Below the pieces are notes generated by a model that saw only the letters and a program-made list of their open reading frames with translations, was not told the origin of the DNA and searched no databases. Of a stretch of DNA of 13,103 nucleotides, positions 1-6,395 are shown piece by piece. This DNA is from Armatimonadota bacterium (GTDB lineage Bacteria > Armatimonadota > Armatimonadia > Armatimonadales > Armatimonadaceae). Each line of letters starts with the position of its first letter. Position 1 is the stretch's first letter. The position numbers and the translations under genes were made by a program. The stretch lies in contig JAURHZ010000038.1 of NCBI GenBank assembly GCA_030833025.1, forward strand, positions 1 through 13,103. Direction: 5' to 3'.

Positions 1-131
1 TCGATCACCTGTGCGTAGATATGCGCCGTTGAACGATATACGTTCAACCGTGGACGCTCCTGAGTACCAAACACACGCTTGCGAATGCGGCTGTGTCGCC
101 GCGATCGTGTTGCGTTCTTATTTACTTGCAT
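1..131 (-). CDS. rplR: 50S ribosomal protein L18, N-terminal part (cut by window edge)
   Basis: Only the first 43 codons are inside the window; the rest lies beyond base 1. The reading begins at an ATG (131-129) and gives MQVNKNATRSRRHSRIRKRV, followed by FGTQERPRLNVYRSTAHIYA and QVID. The basic start, the RxRIRKRVxGTxERPRLxVxRS pattern and HIYAQVID are typical of bacterial L18, which binds 5S rRNA with L5 on the large subunit. An AAGGA Shine-Dalgarno sequence sits about 9 nt upstream, separated by a run of eight T. It follows rplF by 57 nt, the standard spc-operon order. The family match is clear by eye; the C-terminal half cannot be judged. Confidence 0.9.
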   Translation of the reverse strand, partial: MQVNKNATRSRRHSRIRKRVFGTQERPRLNVYRSTAHIYAQVI

Positions 132-161
132 AAAAAAAATTCCTTTTCACAGAGCCTCGGA

Positions 162-182
162 CCTACCGGGACTCCTACCGGG
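162..182. repeat. 12-nt tandem repeat in the rplF-rplR spacer
   Basis: CCTACCGGG occurs at 162-170 and again at 174-182, a period of 12. It lies in the untranslated spacer just after the rplF stop codon. Two copies only; no function is proposed. It may be part of an mRNA structure or simply a small duplication. Confidence 0.4.
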
Positions 183-188
183 TGCGGC

Positions 189-776
189 TTACTTCTTCTT
201 GCCGCCCTTACCGCCGCCCTTACCAGCCTTACCAGACTTACCAGCCTTACGACGGATAACTTCGGTGCTGTAACGAATACCCTTACCTTTGTAAGGCTCT
301 GGTGGACGGACCTTACGGACCTCCGCTGCTGTCTGCCCAACAACTTCCTTGTCAATACCAATCACCGTGATGATTGGCATACGCTGGTTGTCCTGCTCCA
401 CCTTGAAGCTGACACCAGGGCGTGGCGAGACAGTCACTTGGTGAGAATAGCCGACGCTAAGTACGAGGCTCTGTCCCTCGATAACAGCACGGAATCCAAC
501 ACCAGTTACATTCAGAATCTTCGAGTAGCCGGCGGAAACACCGATGACCATGTTCGCAAGAAGCGTACGGGTCAAACCGTGCATCGCACGATGCCGCTCT
601 GAATCAGTTGGACGAACAACGACAGCAGTCGTCCCCTCGATTTCAATCCGCATATCCGGATTCAATGTTCGAACAAGAACACCCTTTGGGCCAGTGACAG
701 TTGTCTTGCCATCGGCATCCGTGACGATGCTCACACCTGCAGGCAGCGCGATAGGCTGCTTTCCAATACGGGACAT
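189..776 (-). CDS. rplF: 50S ribosomal protein L6
   Basis: L6 sits near the factor-binding region of the large subunit, on 23S rRNA domain VI. The 195-residue product starts MSRIGKQPIALPAGV, the standard bacterial L6 opening, and carries two copies of the L6 fold (about residues 11-80 and 88-165). The C-terminal signature appears as RPPEPYKGKGIRY (residues about 158-170). The usual length is 176-180; the excess is a tail of Gly, Lys, Ser and Ala after residue 175 ending GGGKGGKKK. The ATG at 776 is preceded by AGGGGAG at about 9 nt. It lies 70 nt behind rpsH, a rather long gap for this operon, and is followed by rplR. Identification is secure. Confidence 0.97.
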   Translation of the reverse strand: MSRIGKQPIALPAGVSIVTDADGKTTVTGPKGVLVRTLNPDMRIEIEGTTAVVVRPTDSERHRAMHGLTRTLLANMVIGVSAGYSKILNVTGVGFRAVIEGQSLVLSVGYSHQVTVSPRPGVSFKVEQDNQRMPIITVIGIDKEVVGQTAAEVRKVRPPEPYKGKGIRYSTEVIRRKAGKSGKAGKGGGKGGKKK

Positions 777-789
777 ACTAGGTTACTCC

Positions 790-839
790 CCTACCAAATC
801 ATTTGGCAGGTCTCGATCACCGACTGCACAAAATGCAGT
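790..839 (-). promoter_or_regulatory. Two stem-loops in the rpsH-rplF spacer
   Basis: Read on the minus strand, the 70-nt spacer holds ACTGCA-TTTTG-TGCAGT (839-823), a perfect 6-bp hairpin. Next comes CCTGCCAAAT-G-ATTTGGTAGG (810-790), a near-perfect palindrome with one G-U pair. The second structure runs directly into the AGGGGAG Shine-Dalgarno sequence of rplF. Such structures could tune rplF translation, stabilise the mRNA or mark a processing site; which one is not shown. Neither is followed by a T run, so they are not classical terminators. Confidence 0.45.
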
Positions 840-846
840 TCAGAAA

Positions 847-1257
847 TTAGAAGATGGTCGCGACGACCTCACCACCGATACCGAGACGCTTTGCTGCGCG
901 CCCGGTCATCAAGCCACGGCTTGTAGACACGATGGAGATTCCAAGACCACGCTTGACCATCGGGATTTCATCCGATGATGCATAAACACGCAGACCAGGC
1001 TTGGATACACGCTTGATTGTGTCAATCACAGGTGTACGGCGATGACCAACACCCTGCGCATACTTGAGCGCAACCTTGATATTGTTTTGAGGCGCGGCCT
1101 CAACAACCTCGTAGGACTTGATATAGCCCTCTTCGAGGAGGATGCGAAGGATTTCCAACTTCAGCTTGGACGAAGGAACTTCCATAGAGTCATGATTTGC
1201 CGCCTGAGCATTACGAATGCGGGTCAGGAGGTCACCTACTGGATCAGAAACTACCAT
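847..1257 (-). CDS. rpsH: 30S ribosomal protein S8
   Basis: S8 is a primary 16S rRNA-binding protein of the small-subunit central domain, and in E. coli it also represses the spc operon. The product has 136 residues, close to the usual 130-135. It starts MVVSDPVGDLLTRIRNAQAA, a standard S8 opening. It ends with the family signature STSRGLMTGRAAKRLGIGGE at about residues 111-130, then VVATIF. The ATG at 1257 follows TGGAGG with 6 nt spacing and lies 15 nt after the rpsN stop. Co-transcription with rpsN and rplF is evident. No defect is seen. Confidence 0.97.
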   Translation of the reverse strand: MVVSDPVGDLLTRIRNAQAANHDSMEVPSSKLKLEILRILLEEGYIKSYEVVEAAPQNNIKVALKYAQGVGHRRTPVIDTIKRVSKPGLRVYASSDEIPMVKRGLGISIVSTSRGLMTGRAAKRLGIGGEVVATIF

Positions 1258-1272
1258 TACAGACCTCCAAAA

Positions 1273-1560
1273 CTACCAGGACGACTTCGTTACACCAGGA
1301 ATCAATCCACGGTGTGCCAATTCACGGAATGTCTGGCGGGACACGCCAAACTTACGCATAAAGCCACTGGCGCGGCCAGTGATCGAACAGCGGTTCTTGA
1401 CACGGGTTGGGGATGAATCCCGTGGCAACAAAGCAAGTTCCATACTTGCATCAAAATCGCCTTTGTTCGCACGAGCCTTAAGCTCAGCACGACGCTCGGC
1501 AAAACGGGCAACCGTCGCTACACGACGGGCTTCCCGGGTTTTCCACGATTCTCGAGCCAT
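1273..1560 (-). CDS. rpsN: 30S ribosomal protein S14, zinc-free type
   Basis: S14 sits in the head of the small subunit. The product has 95 residues, slightly shorter than the 101 of E. coli S14 but clearly the long form. It has only one cysteine (in RCSITG), so the zinc ribbon of short S14 proteins is absent. The C-terminal half carries the family pattern RCSITGRASGFMRKFGVSR followed by FRELAHRGLIPGVTKSSW. The ATG at 1560 has a strong Shine-Dalgarno sequence (GGAGGAAAT before ATG). In most bacteria rplE lies directly upstream; here the upstream 150 bases hold only a leader and promoter, and then a transporter gene. Confidence 0.96.
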   Translation of the reverse strand: MARESWKTREARRVATVARFAERRAELKARANKGDFDASMELALLPRDSSPTRVKNRCSITGRASGFMRKFGVSRQTFRELAHRGLIPGVTKSSW

Positions 1561-1573
1561 ATTTCCTCCAGGT

Positions 1574-1591
1574 CCTGTACCTTGGCACAGG
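1574..1591 (-). promoter_or_regulatory. Stem-loop just before the rpsN ribosome-binding site
   Basis: On the minus strand the sequence CCTGTGCC-AA-GGTACAGG forms an 8-bp stem with one G-U pair; a 7-bp stem with a 4-nt loop is more realistic. It ends about 4 nt before the GGAGG of rpsN. Its position in a leader of about 110 nt ahead of a ribosomal protein operon suits translational feedback control. No match to the known S8 or S14 target structure was established. Confidence 0.4.
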
Positions 1592-1652
1592 CTTTGGCGT
1601 AGTTAAACTACTTTTTAGTTACTCACCGACAATGTCGACACGTAAATAAATC

Positions 1653-1669
1653 TCAGTGGGGCGCACTGA
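1653..1669 (-). promoter_or_regulatory. Stem-loop at the expected 5' end of the rpsN mRNA
   Basis: TCAGTG-CGCCC-CACTGA on the minus strand is a perfect 6-bp hairpin. If the promoter at 1678-1705 is right, this stem begins 2-3 nt after the transcription start. It is followed by GATTTATTTA, so it might also end transcripts coming from the symporter gene, though the T run is poor. Both readings are inference. Confidence 0.35.
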
Positions 1670-1677
1670 ACCTTGCG

Positions 1678-1705
1678 ATTCTACCATGCAAGGTGATGTC
1701 CGCAA
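1678..1705 (-). promoter_or_regulatory. Promoter of the rpsN-rpsH-rplF-rplR unit
   Basis: On the minus strand TTGCGG (1705-1700) and TAGAAT (1683-1678) are separated by 16 nt. The -10 is extended by TGG directly upstream (TGGTAGAAT). The predicted start near 1671 gives a leader of about 110 nt before rpsN. The -35 lies just 6 nt past the stop codon of the symporter gene. The position explains how a truncated spc cluster is expressed. Good match by eye, untested. Confidence 0.55.
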
Positions 1706-1710
1706 GGTTG

Positions 1711-3633
1711 TTAGTGGTCTGAAGTGATGTAATCCTTGCTGTAGCCAAGGCCCTCCGGGGCATGGAGACGGAGCATCTTCTCATCGACATCCTTCGGAAT
1801 ACTTCCGCGCGTTGCAAGCGAAACAATGTACATAACACCCAGCGACAACGGAACGGCCCAAATCGCAGGCTGCTCACACAATGACTTCACCAATGGATCC
1901 GTGATCGTTACTACTTTTCTGTCACTCAACATAAAGACGATGATAGCCATCAGACTCGCGAGTCCCCCGACCAACATCCCGGATGCCGCTCCAGTCGCCG
2001 TCAAACCTCGCCACCACGCCCCTAGGAGCAATAGCGGGAAGTAGCTTGCCGCTGCAATCGCAAATGCCCAGCCAACCAACATCGCAATGTCAAATGTCTC
2101 AATAAACAATCCTAAGACCATCGAAATAATGCCGATTACGATAGCTGCCACCTTGAACGCTGATATACGCTCCGTTGGACTAGACTCAGGTTTTAGTATC
2201 CGCCCGAAAATGTCATGTGCCCATGCACCACTCATCGATACCAGAAGTCCACTAAATGTCGACATAAATGCAGCAAATGCACCGGCGCTTGTGATTCCCT
2301 TGAGGACATCTCCCCATACACCGCCAACCTGCCCTGGGAGATTGATCACAACGTAGTCGGTCTTGTTAGGAACATACAATCCCGGAATAAACTCGCGGCC
2401 AAGTGCACCCCAAATCGGTGTAAAGAAGTAGAAGACACCAATCAAGACCATCACCCAAAACGTTGTCTTCTTTGCCGAACGACCATCCGGGTTGGTATAG
2501 AAGCGCACCAGAATGTGCGGTAAGCCAGCAGTTCCACAAATCAATGCGATGATAAGACTGTAGGTGTACAAAAGCGGATAGCCATGCTTGCTTGTGAGGG
2601 TGCCAAATGGCGCAAGCCACTTACTATTCCGCTGGGCATTAGGAACCGGTAACCCCTTTGATAATGCAAGCTCGGCAGGTTCATCAAACTCCAGCTTCAC
2701 CCCAGTGACGACAGCATTCCCATCCTTTTCTACCGGAACCCCACGCTTGGTTACAATCACAGGTACTAGATGGACAGTCGTCCCCTCAGTCACCGCACCT
2801 GACTTAATCATGCGATCAAGGTCTAGCGCATCCTCGCCGGGCTCAGGCTTACGGCTTGAAGAGACCTTGCCAATAACCGTAGATGACTTAAATGTAATAT
2901 CCGCTTCAACCGCCTGAAAGGCCACCACATTTGTCGGAGCTTTGGCCTTACCGTTTACTTTATATATTCCATCCGTCGTAAGAACAGGAAATCCAGATGC
3001 ATCAGCAGCGGTCTTTGAAAGCGTCGATGTATAGCCACCATACACAGCCATAATCACAAAGACAGGTACCGCAATGGCAAACGCCTTTACCCAGTATTGG
3101 AACGCCTGAACAAAGGTAATACCCTTCATTCCACCCAGTGCTACATTGAAAGTGATGACTGTACCGACTACGACGATGCCAACCCAATAGGGCCACTGCA
3201 TGATCGAGCCCATCGTTACACCAGCGGCCTTCATCTGTGGCATCGTGTAAAAGAAGCCAATAAACATCACGAAGGACACCGCAATCCTTCGGAACAACGG
3301 TGAGTCAAACCGGCCTTCAGCAAAGTCAGGAATTGTGTACGCACCAAAGCGTCGTAGCGGTCCAGCGATGAAAAGTAACAAAAACAAGTAACCCGCCGCG
3401 TAGCCAACCGGATACCACATCGCATCATAGCCAAATCGCATGACGAGACCAGCGACGCCCATAAACGATGCAGCGGAGAGGTACTCCCCTGAAATAGCCG
3501 ATGCGTTCATGAACACACTGACTTGACGGCCCGCTACAAAAAAGTCGGATGCGGATTGCGCACGTTTAGTCGCGATGAATCCAAGCACCACGGTAGCAAC
3601 CGTAACCAAGATTACAAAGAATAACGGTATCAA
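1711..3633 (-). CDS. actP: Sodium:solute symporter, ActP-like acetate permease
   Basis: This is a member of the solute:sodium symporter (SSS) family that takes up acetate and related short carboxylates with Na+ across the inner membrane. The 640 residues include about 13 hydrophobic segments. SAISGEYLSAASFMG (45-59) and GTAGLPHILVRFYT (367-380) match conserved SSS and acetate-permease motifs, and FSGLLVSMSGAWAHDIFGR (460-478) is also typical. ActP proteins usually have about 550 residues. The excess is a hydrophilic segment at about 201-338, between two membrane segments. The start is TTG (3633), overlapping the DUF485 stop as TTGA; a G-rich site (GTGGGGTGG) lies just upstream. The DUF485 partner strongly supports the acetate-permease subgroup; the exact substrate is inferred. 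Confidence 0.85.
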   Translation of the reverse strand: MIPLFFVILVTVATVVLGFIATKRAQSASDFFVAGRQVSVFMNASAISGEYLSAASFMGVAGLVMRFGYDAMWYPVGYAAGYLFLLLFIAGPLRRFGAYTIPDFAEGRFDSPLFRRIAVSFVMFIGFFYTMPQMKAAGVTMGSIMQWPYWVGIVVVGTVITFNVALGGMKGITFVQAFQYWVKAFAIAVPVFVIMAVYGGYTSTLSKTAADASGFPVLTTDGIYKVNGKAKAPTNVVAFQAVEADITFKSSTVIGKVSSSRKPEPGEDALDLDRMIKSGAVTEGTTVHLVPVIVTKRGVPVEKDGNAVVTGVKLEFDEPAELALSKGLPVPNAQRNSKWLAPFGTLTSKHGYPLLYTYSLIIALICGTAGLPHILVRFYTNPDGRSAKKTTFWVMVLIGVFYFFTPIWGALGREFIPGLYVPNKTDYVVINLPGQVGGVWGDVLKGITSAGAFAAFMSTFSGLLVSMSGAWAHDIFGRILKPESSPTERISAFKVAAIVIGIISMVLGLFIETFDIAMLVGWAFAIAAASYFPLLLLGAWWRGLTATGAASGMLVGGLASLMAIIVFMLSDRKVVTITDPLVKSLCEQPAIWAVPLSLGVMYIVSLATRGSIPKDVDEKMLRLHAPEGLGYSKDYITSDH

Positions 3634-3944
3634 CGTGCCACCCCACTTTTCTCATCTCGCTCTATGGCATCTTCAAGCGCGTTTGACTGACGGATAAACA
3701 ACGCACTTAGTCCCCATGTGATTGGATAAAAGAGCACGCCCAATATCAACCAAGTTAGCGTGAAACCGCCGACTTTCTGAGCAGCAAGGGCTGGAAAGTA
3801 CAAATTGAAAATGGGCAGGAGCAATACAATCCCTAAAAAAACCGATGCAACTCCGAGTGACAGGCGAACCTGCCGCCGCATCACACGGCCAAGCAGAGCA
3901 CGATCCTTGTCAGCATTCCGAACCTGATCAACATGGTTTGACAT
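3630..3944 (-). CDS. DUF485 family membrane protein (YjcH-like)
   Basis: A small inner-membrane protein of 104 residues from the ATG at 3944. It has two membrane segments (about 28-50 and 60-84) and the family-typical string WLILGVLFYPITWGLSALFI. DUF485 genes, such as yjcH of E. coli, regularly precede acetate-permease genes, as here, and are presumed helper or partner proteins. An in-frame TTG start at 3962 would add six residues (MLKPAI). Neither start has a convincing Shine-Dalgarno sequence; ATG is preferred because MSNHVDQ reads as a normal N-terminus. Its stop overlaps the symporter start, so the two are translationally coupled. Confidence 0.85.
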   Translation of the reverse strand: MSNHVDQVRNADKDRALLGRVMRRQVRLSLGVASVFLGIVLLLPIFNLYFPALAAQKVGGFTLTWLILGVLFYPITWGLSALFIRQSNALEDAIERDEKSGVAR

Positions 3945-3962
3945 AATTGCAGGTTTCAACAA

Positions 3963-3983
3963 ACGTAGGCAATGTTCCTACGT
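3963..3983. promoter_or_regulatory. Inverted repeat upstream of the DUF485-symporter operon
   Basis: ACGTAGG-CAATGTT-CCTACGT is a perfect 7-bp inverted repeat with a 7-nt spacer, lying about 19 nt before the ATG of the DUF485 gene. Its size fits an operator for a dimeric regulator or an mRNA hairpin in the leader. No matching regulator gene is in the window. Confidence 0.45.
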
Positions 3984-3988
3984 AATGA

Positions 3989-4010
3989 CCGGACATCGGT
4001 GATGAACCGG
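3989..4010. promoter_or_regulatory. Second dyad upstream of the DUF485-symporter operon
   Basis: CCGG-A-CATC-GGT-GATG-AA-CCGG forms an interrupted dyad of 4+4 bp. It lies 6 nt from the perfect repeat at 3963-3983, in the gap between the tRNA terminator and the operon. Two neighbouring dyads in a gap of about 80 nt suggest a control region; the core promoter itself could not be placed. Confidence 0.3.
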
Positions 4011-4026
4011 CACTTTCCTTTAGGAT

Positions 4027-4059
4027 AAAAAAACAGGCGCCCACATTCATGGACGCCTG
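4027..4059 (-). terminator. Rho-independent terminator after tRNA-Cys
   Basis: On the minus strand CAGGCGTCC-ATGAATGT-GGGCGCCTG forms a 9-bp stem with one mismatch, followed by seven T (4033-4027). It begins 9 nt after the tRNA 3' end. It should end both tRNA-Cys transcripts and any read-through from the hisD block, separating them from the DUF485 operon. Confidence 0.85.
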
Positions 4060-4068
4060 ATTTGACTA

Positions 4069-4140
4069 AGCAGCCAACCAGATTCGAACTGGTGCATGGC
4101 AGATTTGCAATCTGTTCCCTTACCACTTGGGTATGGCTGC
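4069..4140 (-). tRNA. tRNA-Cys (anticodon GCA)
   Basis: The 72-nt cloverleaf reads 5' GCAGCCA ... TGGCTGC T 3' with a perfect 7-bp acceptor stem. The T arm is ACCAG-TTCGAAT-CTGGT, also perfect. The anticodon loop TTGCAAA gives GCA, decoding cysteine. The discriminator is U73, the main cysteine identity base. The D stem has three G-C pairs plus an A-A opposition, as in E. coli tRNA-Cys. The top pair of the anticodon stem appears to be an A-C mismatch. The CCA end is not encoded. The gene begins 15 nt after the stop codon of the propeller gene and is followed by a strong terminator. Confidence 0.95.
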
Positions 4141-4151
4141 GTTGGATGAAT

Positions 4152-4179
4152 ATTATCACGTAGTCGTTTTAATTTTCCA
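4152..4179 (-). promoter_or_regulatory. Possible tRNA-Cys promoter inside the end of the upstream gene
   Basis: On the minus strand TGGAAA (4179-4174) and GATAAT (4157-4152) are separated by 16 nt, with the tRNA beginning 11 nt further on. The elements overlap the last codons of the propeller gene. The tRNA could therefore be made from its own promoter, by read-through, or both. Four of six and five of six bases match consensus. Confidence 0.4.
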
Positions 4180-5085
4180 GTCGGGTTGTTTGCGATAGAT
4201 AACCTTGTAGTCATCCACGTTTTGAATGACTATTCGTTCACGCAAGGTCTCAGTATTCAGCTCAACAATGTATGGCTTCTGGCCACCTGCCCCCTGCTTA
4301 ATCGCGCTCAAATTGTTACTAGGCTGACCCCATCTAGGAGCTGTATAGCTTCCGTTAGCGAGCTTTCGACTCGTTCGACGTGCCACATCTATTACATACA
4401 ACGCACTTCCAGAGAGCACAACAGCTACAAACTTGCCATCAACGCTAACCGCCACCTCACTAAATTTACCAATGGCTCCCGCCGGGACACCCACTACTAT
4501 CCTCGCATCGGATTCTTCTATCGTCACGATTATTGGAACATCCAAAGCATCCCGCGCCACGGATGCCATCACCCCGGATCGTTCATCAAAATAAGCAACA
4601 GTACCCATCCGACGCCAGGTACCGTTCTGCGTCACAACCGCCGCTCCAGTACGGGCATCAATGGCACAATTTGCTGTCCCATAAAGGGGATGATTCAGCG
4701 TGACATGTAAGACGCGGTCTCCTGGTAGAAGACGCATTCTGAGTAGCTGCCAATCCGCAAGACCGGCTCCCGGTGCGCCCTCAATGTCACTCACAGGACG
4801 CCCAAGATGATCCCGCAAGATACCATCGCGAAATAGCAGGCGTTGATGGCCAGATGCCACATCCACCACGCAAAGCCGCAAACCACTTGCCAAATACACC
4901 GCGTTGTCCGAACCACCATCCACTAGGAATACTCGGTCCCCGTACCCGGTAACAGACCAAAGTCCAGGGAGCGGTGGAAGCAATGTTGGTACAACGAGCC
5001 GCTCAAGACGCTTACCATCGGATGACAGGAGCAATAATCTCCCACCACGCTGAATCATATAACTCGATGTGTCCCGAATGGACAT
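4156..5085 (-). CDS. Beta-propeller-like protein of unknown function
   Basis: I do not recognise a specific family. The 309 residues read as a chain of short beta-strand repeats of TolB/WD40-like character. Examples are RLLLLSSDGKRLERL (16-30), RLCVVDVASGHQRLL (70-84), ALYVIDVARRTSRKL (228-242) and PYIVELNTETLRERI (271-285), in which a strand, Asp/Asn-x-x-Thr turn and strand recur. No signal peptide or membrane segment is visible, so a cytoplasmic location is likely. The ATG at 5085 is chosen because it overlaps the symporter stop as TGATG, with GGAG 11 nt upstream; an earlier start at 5139 would run inside the symporter gene. Coupled translation suggests a function tied to the transporter or hisD, but this is inference. 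Confidence 0.75.
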   Translation of the reverse strand: MSIRDTSSYMIQRGGRLLLLSSDGKRLERLVVPTLLPPLPGLWSVTGYGDRVFLVDGGSDNAVYLASGLRLCVVDVASGHQRLLFRDGILRDHLGRPVSDIEGAPGAGLADWQLLRMRLLPGDRVLHVTLNHPLYGTANCAIDARTGAAVVTQNGTWRRMGTVAYFDERSGVMASVARDALDVPIIVTIEESDARIVVGVPAGAIGKFSEVAVSVDGKFVAVVLSGSALYVIDVARRTSRKLANGSYTAPRWGQPSNNLSAIKQGAGGQKPYIVELNTETLRERIVIQNVDDYKVIYRKQPDWKIKTTT

Positions 5086-6395
5086 CAGGCTGCCTGCTCC
5101 TCTGCCTTGTCCTGACGCTTTCGTCCATCGAGAATACACGCAACATTGATGTCGCCCATGACGTTGATGGCCGTACGGCAGCGGTCGAGGAACCAGTCTA
5201 CAGAGAAAATAAGTGCTATGAATCCTGTGTCTAGGCCTACGGCGTTGAACACCAGTGCCATTGTCACTAGCCCGGCTTCAGGAATACCCGCAGCACCGAC
5301 GGATGCAACAATACTGGTCAGCACCACCACAACTTGCGCTGTCAATGTCAGCTTTATGCCAAGAAGCTGTGCTACAAACAACGCTGCAACCGCCTCGTAA
5401 AGTGCTGTTCCATCATTGTTGAAGTTGGAGCCAACGAGAGCCCCGAGCGATGCCGAACGTTCACGCAGGCCAACTCTGTCCCGGAGACATTGATACGTAA
5501 CGGGCATCGTCGCCGTTGAGGATGCCGTCGAAAATGCCATCACCAGAGCATCCCGGCATCCAGCGAGGACAAGCTTTGGAGATGCCCAGCTGCCGAACTG
5601 AATGCGAGTGAGGTACCACACCGCCTGCAAGATCAAAGCTGCAATGACCGCGACGATGAACCATCCGAGCGACAATAGCGGTGCCAGCCCCTTATCGGCA
5701 ACAATCGTCGCCACCACCCCGCCAACTCCAAGCGGAACCCACTGTAAAACGCCCATCAGAACAGACACCAGTGTCTCAAATCCAACATCGATGACATCCA
5801 CCACCGACTTGATTGCAGTGTCCTTGTGCTTCCGAAGCGCTACGCCAAACATTAAGGCAAGAACAATTACTCCAATGACGTTGTTTTCGTTCAGCGGCGC
5901 ACCGATGCTCTTTGGAACATTATCAATAAATGCCGCGAAGACATCCTTCTTGGGTTCAGGGGCCTTGTAACCAGCCGACTCCATTGTCTCCAGAATCAGT
6001 TTCTTATCTGGATCGGATTCCTTACTGGCAAGTGTCGCTTTAGCAGCAGGCTTCTCAAGGTTCGCGCCGGCTCCCGGACGAAGAACATTTGCGACAAATA
6101 GACCAATGAGAATTGCAACCACGGTGTTTAGCAGAAGAAGCCCGCCAAGTCGCCTTGCTACGCCACCAGGAATCTCGGTCTTGACAAGTGCTTGAATCAC
6201 GGCAACAAGAACTAGTGGTGGCGCTAACATCGACAACATTCTCAAAATCGTTTTCGATGGAAGCTCGAGATAAACCACCCAATCAGGCTTGCCGTTGATA
6301 TTGAGGACGTAACCTATCGTCGAACCAATGAGCAAGGCGATGAGAATCCTTACGTATAGCGGCATCCGGTTCCAGTGCATCACCAATGCATTCAT
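5085..6395 (-). CDS. Dicarboxylate/amino-acid:cation symporter (DAACS/SDF family)
   Basis: An inner-membrane secondary carrier that imports acidic amino acids or C4-dicarboxylates with Na+ or H+. The 436 residues show the GltPh-type elements. The serine-rich hairpin HP1 is AFSTASSTATMP (287-298), and the TM7 motif is NNDGT (326-330; usually NMDGT). HP2 is GAAGIPEAGLVT (367-378). TM8 carries D400, D404, R407, T408, N411 and D415, matching GltPh D390, D394, R397, T398, N401 and D405; the arginine favours acidic substrates. An insertion of about 50 polar residues (106-155) lies between early membrane segments. The ATG overlaps the hisD stop as ATGA and has GGGGAG upstream. Substrate cannot be fixed from sequence. 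Confidence 0.9.
   Translation of the reverse strand: MNALVMHWNRMPLYVRILIALLIGSTIGYVLNINGKPDWVVYLELPSKTILRMLSMLAPPLVLVAVIQALVKTEIPGGVARRLGGLLLLNTVVAILIGLFVANVLRPGAGANLEKPAAKATLASKESDPDKKLILETMESAGYKAPEPKKDVFAAFIDNVPKSIGAPLNENNVIGVIVLALMFGVALRKHKDTAIKSVVDVIDVGFETLVSVLMGVLQWVPLGVGGVVATIVADKGLAPLLSLGWFIVAVIAALILQAVWYLTRIQFGSWASPKLVLAGCRDALVMAFSTASSTATMPVTYQCLRDRVGLRERSASLGALVGSNFNNDGTALYEAVAALFVAQLLGIKLTLTAQVVVVLTSIVASVGAAGIPEAGLVTMALVFNAVGLDTGFIALIFSVDWFLDRCRTAINVMGDINVACILDGRKRQDKAEEQAA

Noticed and set aside
93..602. Open frame of 169 codons on the plus strand
   Set aside because: It lies antisense to rplF (189-776) and rplR, has no family resemblance, and is a shadow of a real gene.
4186..4710. 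Open frame of 174 codons on the plus strand
   Set aside because: Antisense to the propeller gene, which is linked to its operon by a TGATG overlap; the antisense product looks random.
5083..5139. Longer start of the propeller gene at 5139
   Set aside because: This would extend 54 nt into the symporter gene; the ATG at 5085 has the TGATG overlap and a GGAG upstream.
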